Assembly: GCA_964019425.1 (NCBI GenBank) | Contig: OZ025792.1 | Location: 496,001-560,000 of the forward strand | Length of the DNA stretch: 64,000 nucleotides | Source: Flectonema sp. DT1601 | Lineage: Eukaryota > Euglenozoa > Diplonemea > Diplonemida > Diplonemidae | Direction: 5' to 3' | In this document: piece after piece, positions 37,571 through 49,700 of the stretch | How positions within the stretch are numbered: the stretch's first letter is position 1 | How the letters are laid out: the number at the start of each line of letters is the position of its first letter | Notes under the pieces: generated by a model | The model's database searches: none | What the model was told of the DNA's origin: nothing | Seen by the model: the letters and a program-made list of their open reading frames with translations, nothing else | Position numbers and translations under genes: made by a program

Positions 37571-40012
37571 CTAACCTGCAATAGAGAGAGAATTGTCATT
37601 TACAGCAGTGGTGGCGTCTACGATAACAGTCGATGTTTTCTTTGTCTGCTCAACATATTTTAAAGTGGTAGAAATAATATCAAATCCCTGATGCGCTCGA
37701 AGTTCTTTCAATAGCTCTGGTTGCTTAGCGAGCTTTGCTAATGCAATTGCTGAATTCTTCTGCGCTAAAATGTTAAGGGCTGATTCAGAATCGTCCACAC
37801 GTCGTTCCGATCGCTTTCGTTTAATGACATCCAACAATGGACAGATGATGCCTTCCTTTGTTGATAAAAATAATGAAGTCCAGTGGGGAATTGTAGCAAA
37901 GTCAGACACAATCAAAGCCATGTTTCCTGTGACTCTGTTGGTGCTGGTGGCGAGGAATTTGTACATCACTTTTAAAAAGTTATTTGAATCAGAAAATATG
38001 ATCTGTTCTGTTGGAGTGGTATTCGACACAAACTCAGTGAGGTCATCTACTTCCATTGTTTGACTTGGATTCAGTTCAGCATTTACTAACGCGGCGATGA
38101 TCGAAATAACATTTTCATCCAGAGATGCTTCATAACTTCCTCCTCGAACATCTTTCTTCTCAACACAAAAGTTTCTGTAGAGGATCGGTAGTAGTGTTTC
38201 CTCGACTACTTTCTCTTTCTTAACAAACCCATGAACCTGAGGAACTCTCACAACTTTACTTATAAAAGAAAGTGATCTGGTTAAAACTGGTGTAGCGTCA
38301 TCATCATTTTCAGATTTCTGATTGGCGGTCGACAAGAATCGAACCGACGCATCTCTCAACAGTTTTAATACATTTTTGAGAACCTTTTCAGAAGTCAAGA
38401 ATGAAGTCGTAGCTGCACAACCATCCATTAAACAATTGTACAATACAGCAAGCATCGCTTCTTGACTGAAATAACTGTTGGTTGAGGTATCTAACAAATC
38501 GACTTCCTTCTGCAGACAAGTAGTAATAGCTGAGAGATGACTTTTTGATAATAACTTTCTAAAACGAGTATCGGTAGTCAATCTCATGACACACGCAGCT
38601 GCAGTCGATTGTAAACCTCTGCTCTTACTAATATCTAACATCGGTAAGATATAAGCTGGCATGCTGTGACCAGAGTCAAACAGAGCTTCACACCAACAGG
38701 TACTCTGCATTAAATTATCTAACAGTTGAATCAAGACTTCCAAGTGACCATCTGTTGACATACTGTTTGGTAGGTCGAGGAGTCTCTTGGTACCGAAATG
38801 ACGTAATAAATCACTTCTGAAACTCTCAGATACCCCAGATAATGAAACCAGGGCAGCAAGTGATTGATGGGTTAGTAGTTGTTTATCATTGTTGGTTGTT
38901 AATAGTTTTATTAAACCTTCGAAACTATTTTTATTTTCATCCTCATCATCAGATTGGTTTTCATAATAAATTTCAGCAACACAAAGAGCAACAGAGTCTC
39001 TTATCGAGTTTTGTTTTTGAAGAAGTTTTTCATTCTTGTTTACAAAACTAAGAAGCAGTTTAGCTGTTGGAGTTGGTCTCCAAGAACACAATAAGGTCAT
39101 GGCTTTTTTTGTATCGAGAGCCAAGTCTTTGTTTTGAAATAATTTCGTTAAATTTGTAGTGTCAGAAGCCATCTTATTAAGTAGCAATACTTTTTCTGAA
39201 GTCGGTGAGTCTTCATTGATTTTTAAAATACTTTCTTCTAAAACAACAATCAACTTGATAAGGTCATCTTGCTGATCACTAGTGAGATGATTTTGCACTT
39301 GTATTTCATCATCTTTTTGTGATAATGCTAATTTTTTTAAATCTAAAATATCCTTACTGCGTCCTTCATTACAAATAACTTCCTCACAAACAGAGATTGC
39401 TTCAACTGAACGTCTTAAATAAACCAAACACGTTGCTTTACGTTTTAAAGCTTTGCAGTTAATTGCGTCTTGAGAGAGAACTTTTAAACAGTCTTGTAAC
39501 GCAGAGTCGTGTCTTTTTAAATAAATGCGGGCCTGAGCTCTGTTATTATATATTGACATATTATTTGGGTTAAGTGTGATTCCTGAAGAGTACATTTCAT
39601 CCGCTTCAATCCATTTTTTTTCTTTAAAAAGATCGTTTCCTTTTTCTTTGTAACTTAAAGACTCCTTAAGCATTAAATGCTTTGCCAGATCCTTAGCATT
39701 TCCATCTGAAGGTCTGTCGGGAACGTAGTCTTCCGGAGTAGTGTCCCAAACTTTCTTTTTAATCGGTTTCGTAAATTCTTCATCGTCGAATCTCTGATAG
39801 TCAGTAGTGTAACGGCTTTTATTATAATTTGGTAACGGTGCGAGTTCCTTTTTTTCGACATCCGGCTGCGGATCACATTCGGGATCGACGTATTCATCGG
39901 ATAAGAGGTATTTTACAGCTTTCTGCATGTCTTCCACTTTTGATAGCCATTCCGTTGCTTTCGCATCGTCGTCCTTGTTGGGCATTCCCGGAATTGGTAC
40001 TTTTGGTGGCAT
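37571..40012 (-). CDS. TTC12: TTC12-like dynein-arm assembly factor
   Basis: About 813 residues from MPPKVPIPGMPNK, 26 bases after the acceptor acttttttttccaaaag; upstream in-frame sequence is A/T-run translation. Residues about 20-60 match the TTC12 N-terminal helix (WLSKVEDMQKAVKYLL). Residues about 125-230 are three TPRs (KEKGNDLFKEKKWIEADEMYSSGI, YNNRAQARIYLKRHDSALQDC). The rest is an ARM-like helical array ending LRAHQGFDIISTTLKYVEQ, which matches the TTC12 end. TTC12 helps load axonemal dynein arms in the cytoplasm. UNC45 has a similar TPR-ARM layout but lacks these terminal motifs. Confidence 0.8.
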   Translation of the reverse strand: MPPKVPIPGMPNKDDDAKATEWLSKVEDMQKAVKYLLSDEYVDPECDPQPDVEKKELAPLPNYNKSRYTTDYQRFDDEEFTKPIKKKVWDTTPEDYVPDRPSDGNAKDLAKHLMLKESLSYKEKGNDLFKEKKWIEADEMYSSGITLNPNNMSIYNNRAQARIYLKRHDSALQDCLKVLSQDAINCKALKRKATCLVYLRRSVEAISVCEEVICNEGRSKDILDLKKLALSQKDDEIQVQNHLTSDQQDDLIKLIVVLEESILKINEDSPTSEKVLLLNKMASDTTNLTKLFQNKDLALDTKKAMTLLCSWRPTPTAKLLLSFVNKNEKLLQKQNSIRDSVALCVAEIYYENQSDDEDENKNSFEGLIKLLTTNNDKQLLTHQSLAALVSLSGVSESFRSDLLRHFGTKRLLDLPNSMSTDGHLEVLIQLLDNLMQSTCWCEALFDSGHSMPAYILPMLDISKSRGLQSTAAACVMRLTTDTRFRKLLSKSHLSAITTCLQKEVDLLDTSTNSYFSQEAMLAVLYNCLMDGCAATTSFLTSEKVLKNVLKLLRDASVRFLSTANQKSENDDDATPVLTRSLSFISKVVRVPQVHGFVKKEKVVEETLLPILYRNFCVEKKDVRGGSYEASLDENVISIIAALVNAELNPSQTMEVDDLTEFVSNTTPTEQIIFSDSNNFLKVMYKFLATSTNRVTGNMALIVSDFATIPHWTSLFLSTKEGIICPLLDVIKRKRSERRVDDSESALNILAQKNSAIALAKLAKQPELLKELRAHQGFDIISTTLKYVEQTKKTSTVIVDATTAVNDNSLSIAG

Positions 40013-40999
40013 TATTATGTATAGTGTTAGTGTTGGATGCTTTTGGAAAAAAAAGTAAGTATTTTTTTTTTTTTCAAAAAAAAAAAAAAGGGGGAATAAT
40101 AATTCCGTTTCTTTGGTACGCAAATTCAATAAAAATATGAACGTTAGAAATAGCAGAGAGCTTTATTTATTTTATTTTATTTTATTTTTATTTTTATTTT
40201 TTTAAAAAAGGGCGCAAGGAAGAGTTCACCATTCCAGACATGTCTCAATGACGCAGCTGGCGGTGCCACCTAAATATGTCGAAACGAATAGAGAGAGAAA
40301 ATAAAGGAAACAAACCGAGGGAAATCGAGACAAAAACAAGGGGAAAAAAATACTTTTTTTCCTTCTATAAGTGAGAAGGACAAGCCGAAGCAGTCACTCA
40401 ATTCTCTTCACTGAGATTGCAGATTTGCTTTTTTTGCTCCCATCGGTTCCTCCTTTACTATCATTTTATTTATTGCTGTTCATTCTTGTTCGTCTAAGTA
40501 AATGCGATGGCTGCCTCGAATCTGCAGACCAAAAGGCATTTTCGCGGACAGTACGTTTCAGTTTTTTTTTTTTTTTTTTTTAATAGGCACGCACTAACAG
40601 TAAAGAGAAAAAGCGAAGGAGGGGGGGAGTTGATTTTTGTACGTAAAATACAAACGTATTTTATCATAAACAACATAAAAACGATTATATAACATTAATT
40701 CCAGATACAATGACTAAAGGTAATGTTAGTGTAGTCATACACCCTCGAAAAAGCGAAAGGGGGAGCTGGGGGAAAAAAAACGAACGAAACCCAAACAGCA
40801 CAGTGTCTGACTTCAAAATGTGCTACGGCAACCACCAATGATATGATAAGCGTTGCACAAATTAGTTAAAAATAAAGAAATTGAGTGAGCAACAAATAAG
40901 AACATATAACAGCGTCAGACTATTGCTTGTTATATTTCACATCAAAGGGAAAAGAAGGTGAACAGAGGGTCACATCCGGGATGGGAAAAGGACACATAA
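40013..40999. other. Spacer
   Basis: Nearly 1 kb with a (TTTTA)n-like stretch at 40160-40200, a T-run at about 40560-40580 and a G-run at about 40620. Short plus-strand frames here lack acceptors and similarity. No gene recognised. Confidence 0.55.
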
Positions 41000-43324
41000 T
41001 TAAACATCAGGGAAACTAACAACACGAGCAGACCCAGTCAAAGTCACCGGAATAGTCACGTTAACAATTCCATTACTGACTAATAAAGAGCTCTTACCAG
41101 AGTTGCAGGTGCGATCACCTGAGCTGGAAATATCGGAAAAGTCTTTTCTAGCGACCTTCAAAGGAAAGGTGGTGCTGGCACCAGCGTTCAAGTGAACTCT
41201 CTTAAAGGCAACTAGTCTCTTGAGAAGTGGAAGACCTTTTCCAACAGTACCTCCCTGTTTGTAAATCATAACAACCTCATCTCCAGACACACTTCCAGTA
41301 TTGTGAACAGTGACAACAATCTCATGAGTGAAATCAGAGTCACAGTTAAAGCTCACAGGCTGGTTGGATGTACTAACCGCAAATGATGTGAACGATAATC
41401 CAAAACCAAATTCAAATTCAGTCTCACCTGTGTAGAACTTGTAAGTTCTTCCCTCAGTGCCTGCTCTATTCATCTCCATATCAGACATGTTAAATTTATT
41501 AATAAAGTCAGCAGGGTACACAGTGTATGGCATCTTTCCTCCAAGGTTCTCATTAGTACCAAATAGTGTTGAGGAGATAGCCTGTGCTCCATAAACACCT
41601 GGGTAAAATGCTTCAAAGATTGCGTCCAACGAGTTTAGTTGGGAACCCAAGGCAACCATTCCTCCATTGACAAGGATTAGAATAATTGGTTTTCCCTTTG
41701 CTGCGATTGCTGTAATTAAATCTTTTTGAACACCCGGAAGGTCAATAACTTTTCTGTCGTGTGACTCAGCCTCAACACCCTCACTGAGACCCAACAACAT
41801 AACAACGACATCTGAGTTTTCAGCTGCAGCTTCAGCAGCAGCAAACCCGCTTTTGTTAGTTCCAGTGACTGTGCATCCCTCGGCGCTGACGGTTTTTCCC
41901 GCGACGTTCAACTTACGAATAGCATTCAGTGGTGTCTCAACACAGTTAAACGTATCATCAATACATATCTGACCATAGTAGTTACCAACCAATGACTCGG
42001 TAGCATTAACATGAGGTCCGATTACTGCTATGTTTGTACCAGGCTTTAAAGGAAGAATGTTATTATGATTCTTAAGCAGAACCATACTCTCTCTGGCTGC
42101 AAGCTTTGACGTTTCAATAGAGGAAGGAGTGCCAATAACTGAAACTGGAACATTCCAAAGAGGTTGGTTGTCAATTGGATCGAATAGTCCCATATCGAAT
42201 AGAAGTCCTAAGGAATTACTTAAAGCGTAATCAACATCTTCTTTACTGCAATGACCCTCCTTTACTCCTTGCATTAAGTAGTCGTGGTAGACAGCACCAC
42301 TGTCAATATCAGTAGTGCCTCCTTTAATGGCTGCGCACGCGGCTTCACTACCACTTTGAACGTAATGATGTTGTGTATAAATATCACTCACGGCACCAGA
42401 ATCAGAAGAAATGTATCCTGTGAAGTTCCAAGTTCCTCTCATTACTGATGCGAGAAAAGGCGATGCGCAAGTTGGAATACCATTCAGGGAGTTGTAAGAA
42501 CACATAACTCCCTGAGCCTTACCATCGACAATTGTTAACTTCCAAGCTGGGAAGAAAGTATCAGCCAACGTCTGATTCGATACGATGGCGTTGAAATTAT
42601 GTCTCGTCTTACCATCAGAATTCTCAAGAGTGTACGCATCCCAATGTTTAATTGTTGAGACTGCCTGAAGGTGTTTTGGGTCTCTTGGCGACTGTTGAAG
42701 TCCTTCGGTAATTTGTTGTCCAAAGATCCCATTCATGTAAGGATCTTCACCAGGTACTTCTTGATTACGACCCCAACGAGGATCATGGTTGATATTAATA
42801 TTTGGTGACCAACAATCTAATCCCATCTTTGGTCTACCTGACCAAGAATTGTACTCTGTGGCACCCGCCAGCCACAAAGAACGAGTCTCAAGACCCATAA
42901 TAGAACCCATCTCATACCACATTGAACTATTCCATGATGATCCAAGGTTGATTGGGTTTGGGAATGATGTTGGGCAGTAAGTTGTTTTAGTTTTATCGTC
43001 ATAAACACAACTACTCTGAACGCCATGAATACAGTTCAGTCCCCAGTCGTATGCTGGAAGTCCAAGTCGAGAGATGTTTCCAGGTGGACCAGGTGATCCA
43101 CCTCCACCTTCTCTAGCGGTTAGTAAAGGAGGTATTTCATCGTCTTGAAGGCTGTTTATCAAATCAGTCAAACGTTCCTTTTTCGATTTTGTCGTGTCGC
43201 AGAATCCAAAATGATCAAATCCAGGTCTGCAGGCTCTCTCATCAACAGTACCCGTAGTCACTGGGACTGTCTTTGCGAATGATGTACCAGCCGCAGCGAG
43301 AAGTACCGCAACTGTGCGAGACAT
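41000..43324 (-). CDS. Secreted GH3 glycosidase, beta-xylosidase type
   Basis: 774 residues from MSRTVAVLLAAAG; acceptor tttcttttttcttcag lies 16 bases upstream. A signal peptide (1-17) is followed by the GH3 N-terminal barrel: LGLPAYDWGLNCIHGVQ, CWSPNININHDPRWGRNQEVPGEDPY, TIKHWDAYTLEN, MCSYNSLNGIPTCAS and GYISSDSGAVSD, where the Asp is the nucleophile position. The second domain has MVLLKNHNNILPL and VVVMLLGLSEGVEAESHDR; the C-terminal fibronectin-III-like domain starts near the FGFGLSFTSF motif. Plant and fungal relatives are beta-xylosidases or alpha-arabinofuranosidases. About ten N-glycosylation sites support secretion. It points to digestion of plant or algal hemicellulose. Confidence 0.92.
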   Translation of the reverse strand: MSRTVAVLLAAAGTSFAKTVPVTTGTVDERACRPGFDHFGFCDTTKSKKERLTDLINSLQDDEIPPLLTAREGGGGSPGPPGNISRLGLPAYDWGLNCIHGVQSSCVYDDKTKTTYCPTSFPNPINLGSSWNSSMWYEMGSIMGLETRSLWLAGATEYNSWSGRPKMGLDCWSPNININHDPRWGRNQEVPGEDPYMNGIFGQQITEGLQQSPRDPKHLQAVSTIKHWDAYTLENSDGKTRHNFNAIVSNQTLADTFFPAWKLTIVDGKAQGVMCSYNSLNGIPTCASPFLASVMRGTWNFTGYISSDSGAVSDIYTQHHYVQSGSEAACAAIKGGTTDIDSGAVYHDYLMQGVKEGHCSKEDVDYALSNSLGLLFDMGLFDPIDNQPLWNVPVSVIGTPSSIETSKLAARESMVLLKNHNNILPLKPGTNIAVIGPHVNATESLVGNYYGQICIDDTFNCVETPLNAIRKLNVAGKTVSAEGCTVTGTNKSGFAAAEAAAENSDVVVMLLGLSEGVEAESHDRKVIDLPGVQKDLITAIAAKGKPIILILVNGGMVALGSQLNSLDAIFEAFYPGVYGAQAISSTLFGTNENLGGKMPYTVYPADFINKFNMSDMEMNRAGTEGRTYKFYTGETEFEFGFGLSFTSFAVSTSNQPVSFNCDSDFTHEIVVTVHNTGSVSGDEVVMIYKQGGTVGKGLPLLKRLVAFKRVHLNAGASTTFPLKVARKDFSDISSSGDRTCNSGKSSLLVSNGIVNVTIPVTLTGSARVVSFPDV

Positions 43325-43927
43325 ATTACTTTGTGAGCTTCTGAAGAAAAAAGAAAGGGATATCACAATAACAATCAATCATCAGATTGATTAAAGAGGT
43401 CGCACTACTGACATTTTATCTGACAGAGATGTGAAATAATTTCGTTGAAAGATGTCTTTCTGACTTCTGTTCCAAAAAAAGATAATCAACAGGGGTGGTA
43501 ACTTGATACCGTAATTAAATATAAAGCAACCTGAAGGGGTGGTGCTAGTGTTCTTCGTCTTCTTTTCTTTTTTGTCTTTCTTTTTTTTTTTTTTTTTTTT
43601 TGATGATTTTCTACTCGCTTTTTTTTTTTTTTTTTTCTCTTTCTTCTCGAAAACATCAAAAAAAATTCTAAACAATATTTCAGAAATAGAAAAAAAAATA
43701 TAAAATAAATAAAATGTTATCACCACCAGTCACTGTAGCGTTCGAATAGGCTGTAGAAGAAGAACGTCACTACGTAGCCTTATTACGTAATCCTGGGTTC
43801 TCTCTTTGGTGGGTTAGACTTCGAGGATGCTTTTCATTCTAATTGCAGTTGCGCTCGTTTCTTTCTTTATAATTTCGTTCATTGTTGCTGCTGAGTTAGT
43901 TACGATTCCCTTCTTCGTTAAAAACGC
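43325..43927. other. Spacer
   Basis: About 600 bases with T-runs at about 43590 and 43625, the GH3 acceptor at 43341-43342 and the 3' flank of PDCD5. A short plus-strand hydrophobic frame at 43827 was rejected. Confidence 0.55.
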
Positions 43928-44269
43928 TTACCAGTCGTCGTCATCTCTTATCTTGCGAACAAATGTAATTTTAGGGCCAGACTTTGATCCTCCCTGAGAC
44001 TCAGTCATTGCCTCTAAAAGTTGTTTTAACTTACTATCACTAACAGGTGGCTGTAGTCTTCCTTGTCTTACTGATTGGATAACGTAGTTCTCAATGCTTC
44101 TGGTTTTCTCTGGCTTTACGCAGGCGATTCTCTTCAACCTCTCTCTTGCTTCGGAATCTAATATGGCTCTGAGAGTCATGTCTCTCTGTTCTTCCATGGC
44201 AGCAGCATCTTCCTGCTGTTTTTGCATCTCCTCAGCAGACATCTGACGTTGTTGGCCGTCACCTTCCAT
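43928..44269 (-). CDS. PDCD5: PDCD5/TFAR19 family DNA-binding protein
   Basis: 113 residues, the usual length. A Gln/Glu-rich N-terminal helix is followed by the conserved core: RAILDSEARERLKRIACVKPEKTRSIENYVI, RQGRLQPPVSDSKLKQLLE, and the end KITFVRKIRDDDDW. PDCD5 is conserved from archaea to humans; in animals it is linked to p53/TIP60 signalling and chaperonin CCT binding. One exon; the acceptor ttatatttcatctcag lies 27 bases upstream. Confidence 0.95.
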   Translation of the reverse strand: MEGDGQQRQMSAEEMQKQQEDAAAMEEQRDMTLRAILDSEARERLKRIACVKPEKTRSIENYVIQSVRQGRLQPPVSDSKLKQLLEAMTESQGGSKSGPKITFVRKIRDDDDW

Positions 44270-46759
44270 TCTGTAGTATACTTTGTAGTGGTGAGTCTGA
44301 GATGAAATATAATAATAACTTCCAGAAGGAATGGCTTAAATAGAATGTGGTCGTGTTGTAGATTGATGCAGATTCCAAGTTATTGGGAGCGGGGGAAAAA
44401 AAAATATGATAAATTTCTCACACGTATTTAAAGGAGCTGAAATTGAGTTCCCACCTGCAGCTTCAACCGCCACCCGAGGTCAGGTTACTTGTGATCTCTC
44501 AGGTGGGGAAAGGCAGAACTTTTTTCTTTTTTTCTTTTTTTTTCGAATAAGGCTCTTGCTGGTTGCGCTGTCTCGGTCCAGTAACAGAATGGACTGATAA
44601 CCAACAGAAAGAATCAAACTACTCTCACTTAATCTACTTTCACTGGTGTTGCTACGAAGCAACTGACAAAGGATTCTGTACCAAGGCAAGGGCACATATC
44701 AATTAATGAAAACGACACCAATTCAAAAGTTGCATAATAAGAATTGCTTTGCGGACAGCGAGTCACACAACTGCCGTAGTCGCCACAGTAACGGTTAAAG
44801 AGGGTTAAAATCGTATTTTTTTTTGTACTTATAAACCCATTATTCGGTAGAAAGAGAATTGTGGTTAGATACACTGCTTTCCTTGATTAGGATTTTGTAA
44901 CGGTTGCGCACGAACAAAACAAAAGTGTGAGTAAGAAAACAAAAAGTGAAGTTTGTCGATTCTTTTTTTTTTTCCCCAAAAAAAACGAAAGCTGCCATGC
45001 AAAACCTTTTAAAAAGTACGTTAATATTTTCAAAAAAAAAAAAAAAAAAAAAAAAAAGAAGAGGGTAGCAGTTGCATAATAATAATTGACCAACGTAATG
45101 GTACGAAGAAAGCCTTCCCAAACTGAAAGCCTGCAAATTCGGAAAATAAAATTAAAAAAGAAACAGACAGAAATTGTAAGCTGCAAAGACCACAAATAAA
45201 AAGCCGGATCGATATCAGTAAAAGCACAGCCGTTCTTGTGATTCATTCGAGTTGTTGACTGTAACGCTTTCAAGGATAGGAGGGAAAGGTTCACTTGAGG
45301 AACAATAGTGACATAGGAAAAGGAAGATGGGGGTTTTAACAAAAAACAACAGCAAAAAAAAAGGGGGGAAACAAGAAATTTATAGCATTAATTTTCCCAC
45401 AACGAACATGTGACCAACTCAACCACCGAAGAAATTAACCACCATGTTTTTTTGTTTCTGCTTTTCGTTTTTTTTTTTTTTTTTTTTTTTTTTCCCAGTG
45501 AAAATAAAATGGAAACCCCATTAGTCAGTTAGTGAGCCCGATATACTTTCGAGTACCAGTTTTAATAGGACTTAACCACCTGTGAGTCTTTCAGTAATTA
45601 TTTTTTTAGCTTCAGCATTCATCTCTCAGAACTCTTAGTACACACAAATGCGAAATAATAATTTCTCTTTCTTCTGACTCTGATCGTTGTCTTGACGTGA
45701 AGCAACAGGGAAAACTCGGGGAGCTGGAATATTTTTAATTGCCATATCAACTATCTGTTTAATTTATCTTACACAACAAAGTGTCAAAACAGAAGTAGAA
45801 AGAGACTCTTCACAAAGTAAAATACAAAGAAGAGTTCTACATCTGCTTGTCGTTAAGGGCGTGTTCGGTAAATAACATGGAATGAATAAAAAAAAAAAAA
45901 AAAAAAGAATAGAAAAAAAATAATAATAAAAAAGCAATCTTGTATTTTTTTTTTTGTGTGTGCATTGAAACATGCGCATCGACGAAAGAAACATCTTTTT
46001 GCCTCACATACAAGAAAGGCTTTAGTGAATGAAAGAAGTGATGGGAAAAAAAAAAAAAAAAAAAAAAATTGTATTCGCCAGTTCAAATAGTCGTTTGTTC
46101 TGCAGCAATATTATTTGATTTGATGAAATACAAAAACAAAAAGAGAGAGATGGAATGGTGGTAACTAACATTAATATGAATACTCACCACCTCAAATAAC
46201 CTAGAGAATCTGATGGTTTATTCTACATTCAAATTCATTTCAGACTCATACAGGTACACATCTGTCATTAAGACTCCTCAACAAAGTTAGTAAACACAAA
46301 AACAGGTTCAAATTAATTAACATGTCCAGTGTTGAACAAATATAAAAAAAGAAATGAAATAAAATAAAAATTGCAACGTTGTTAGTACGTTACGTGACTG
46401 ACGTAAAACTTGTTATGAAGGTGCGCTGTCTTCTTTTTGTTAGAAGATTCACACTTCCTTACCTTAGACGTGCAATTATTTTTCAAGTGTTAAAAAAAAA
46501 AAAAAGATAGACATTTTTGCTCAAACTACCAAAAGAAATACTACGATGCGGAGGTTTGTTTTTCATTATTCTTAAAAATTGAAGCGCCCTAAAGAAATGT
46601 CGAAAACATTTATATTTTTTTTATATCAAGGGTTACTAAGTATCTTCTGAATGGGCTTCCTACTATTATTTTATTTTCAATGAGAGTACCCTCAATGAAC
46701 AACTATTTGAGTAACAAAAAGTGACTACTACACTTCCTAAGTTCTACTACACTACAATA
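44270..46759. other. Largest spacer, no gene found
   Basis: 2.5 kb between PDCD5 and the giant surface-protein gene. Long A- and T-runs occur at about 44530, 44965, 45035, 45470-45495, 45890, 45945 and 46050. Open frames are short and made largely of homopolymer translation. No tRNA, rRNA or transposon feature recognised. It could be the long 3' UTR of the giant gene's upstream neighbour or a promoter-like region, but nothing shows this. Confidence 0.5.
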
Positions 46760-49700
46760 CTACACATTACCATCTGTAACTAGATCATCATTAATCAAAT
46801 CATCATTGACGGAACATTTGTCGTAGTCGTGAGTGTTTAATATTAATTCATCCTCAATATCGAGGCCTTCATGCATTTCTAGATTGTCTACGTAGTTTTC
46901 ATATGGACGTCTTCTCTTAAGGTACAGAACTACTAGACCTCCTATCAGACAGGTTCCACCAATCGAAGCGATCAGGATCCAAATCCAACTTTTACTACTA
47001 CTGCTGCTTGGTGAAGGTGTTTCAGTACCAGGAGCGCTCTTTGTTTGAATCAAGTTGTTCATTGGGTCGGATAATATCAAACTGTATCCCTCTAAGTTTT
47101 TCTGAAACACTCCGTTTGGTTTTCGTCCGCTTCCAGCTTTGACTTGTGCGTCGATCTCTTTTTGAATCTGATCAACAATCTCAATAGAACCCGTCAGATA
47201 ATAATCAATATGCGCTCCGTCTTTTGAATTGACTGCCTCGTTCATCGTCTCTGAGAGTACCGCAACACTGCGGGAAGTAGTATCTGAAGCATTCTTTACG
47301 ACATCCGGAATAGCGCTGTCGGTATTCCATTCTAACAGCGCATTAGTACCCCAGGATGGTAATCGACTTGTAGAAGGAACTTCATTACCAGACATCAATG
47401 CTCCGATGTAATTAACTTCGAGTACCGACGGGGAACTCTGAAGGGTCTTTGACGCTGCGAGAAGTGACATCCGAAACTTGCGAACCATTCGCTTTGGATT
47501 TCTTGAAAATACATTCCAATCCTCGCGGAACGTGAATCGAAACGTCTTTCTTTCCCCGCCAGGTGGAACTGGTGGGAAGAGTGACGAGGCATCACAGTGC
47601 AGTCCACTTCCTTTGCAACAATCGTCCATTTGAACCTGCGTCAGCAGAACCTTAGCAGCAGTGCAGTCAACAGGACAACCAACATCCTTTTCGAGACAAC
47701 AGAACTGCTTTCGGGGTTCACTCCAATGAAATGCAGCTGAGGTGTTGAAGCAGTCGAAATCCTGAGTGTTTGACTTACAACTGACACCATCATATAAACA
47801 GCAGTATTCTCTTTGGTTAGCTGACCACTTGTCTCGAATGTCTTTGTTCTGTTGACACTTGAACCGACAAGAGAGTCTTTTATTGGCGCAGCACCACCTT
47901 TGCTCGTCTGCAGGAAGAGATCCAGGATCAGCGCCGTTGCAAGTGAAAGGCTCTTTTGGGGGACATCTAACTCCGTTGTGCGCACAGCACCAGTTTTTTT
48001 GGACGTCGCTCCACGGAGCAGTAGTCTTGTTGTTCCAAGTACAGTCAAATCCATTAGATGGGGTGCAGCTCTTACCAAACTCTCTGCAGCAGTACTCTGA
48101 TTGCTTAGAGCTCCATGTTGAGTTACTACCCGTACAGTCGAATCCAATAACAGGACATCCAATGGATCTTGGAGATGAGCAACACCATACCTTCTTCTCG
48201 TGTGTCCATTTCTCTACGTCGTTTGTATCAAAACAATCGAACTTAACACCAGGTTGGTTTTTACAACCTCTGCTGAACTCCTTACAGCAGTAAGTCCTTT
48301 GATCAGCTGACCATTCTTCAACTGGTTCATCAGACGTACAATCATAAGACTCGCATCCAACTCCTTCAACAGAACAACAGGTCTTCTTTTCTTCACGTGT
48401 TAGGTTAGTGGCGTTGCAGTTCAACGAGAACGTCTCACAGGTTGGACGGCAGTCGTGACCGAATGTCTTCTCTCCAGTCTGGCTATCACAGGACCCGGAA
48501 ACAGTGCAACCCGTGCACTTCATTCCATTTGAACATTTTTTATTCACATCACAAAATTCAACTCCAGCTGGCGGCCATGAGAAATCAGCGCATTTATCTT
48601 TCACACAAAGACCATCAGGACCACATACTGTTCCATTCTTCTTACAAATAGCATCACAAGGTTCTGGTTTTGGTTGCTTACACATTGGATAACTTTCAGA
48701 GTTAACTACGCACAATGCAGGTGGTATGCAATCATCAAGATTTAACTTGCGTCTCGCTAAAGTACAGCTACTGATTTCTTGACATGTAGCAGTTCCCTTC
48801 GAATTGATAGAACACTTTTGTGTTGCCGTACACTTTTCACACGGGTCAGTTACTACCTTTTCACATACAGCAGTGCTGTTTTCGTTGAGTACACAAACTT
48901 CTTGAGGAGCGCAAGACGTATTCTGTTTGATTGTTTTATTTATAAAAAACTGAACCAATAGACAATAATACCAATACCTATAAACTGAATTATCCCAAAT
49001 ACCAATAACTTCATACCTTACACGGATCATTTGGAACAGTTTCACAAACAGGTCCGTTTGTTGTTTGTTTGCAGTGTTGTCCAGAAGGGCATTGTATGAA
49101 GCCGCAACCAGTGGCAACGCACTTTGCGGTATCATTTGCGGTAATACAAATTTCGCCTGCTGGGCAATCAGTGTCAGAGTTACACGAACGATGAGCAGGA
49201 GCAGAAGTTGGAGCAATAGTTGACGGAACTGGGGTTGGTTCTGATGGTTTTGATGTTGGTGACGGTGATGATGTTGGTGGTGATGATGTTGGTGGTGATG
49301 ATGTTGGTGGTGATGATGTTGGTGACGGTGATGATGTCGGTGACGGTGATGATGTTGGTGACGGTGATGATGTTGGTGGTGATGATGTTGGTGGTGATGA
49401 TGTTGGTGGTGATGATGTCGGTGACGGTGATGATGTTGGTGGTGATGATGTTGGTGACGGTGATGATGTCGGTGACGGTGATGATGTTGGTGGTGATGAT
49501 GTTGGGGACGGTGATGATGTCGGTGCTCCAGTTGGAGATTTTGTGTGGGTCGAATTCACACATGACGGAGGTGAAGTATCGTAATTACAAGTCTGACTGT
49601 TTGGTAAACAAGTTTCAAATCCACAAAGGGTTCCCGTTGAGTTCCCTTCCAAACACACATACGACTTCCCAATCTTTTTACATACTTCAGTGTTTGTACA

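Noticed and set aside
43827-44000. Short plus-strand frame starting with a signal-peptide-like MLFILIAVALVSFF
   Set aside because: It runs antisense into the certain PDCD5 gene, lacks any similarity and would be the only plus-strand gene.
44270-46759. Several 60-150-codon frames in the largest spacer
   Set aside because: Their sequences are mostly Phe/Lys runs from homopolymers, lack nearby acceptors and overlap each other in different frames.
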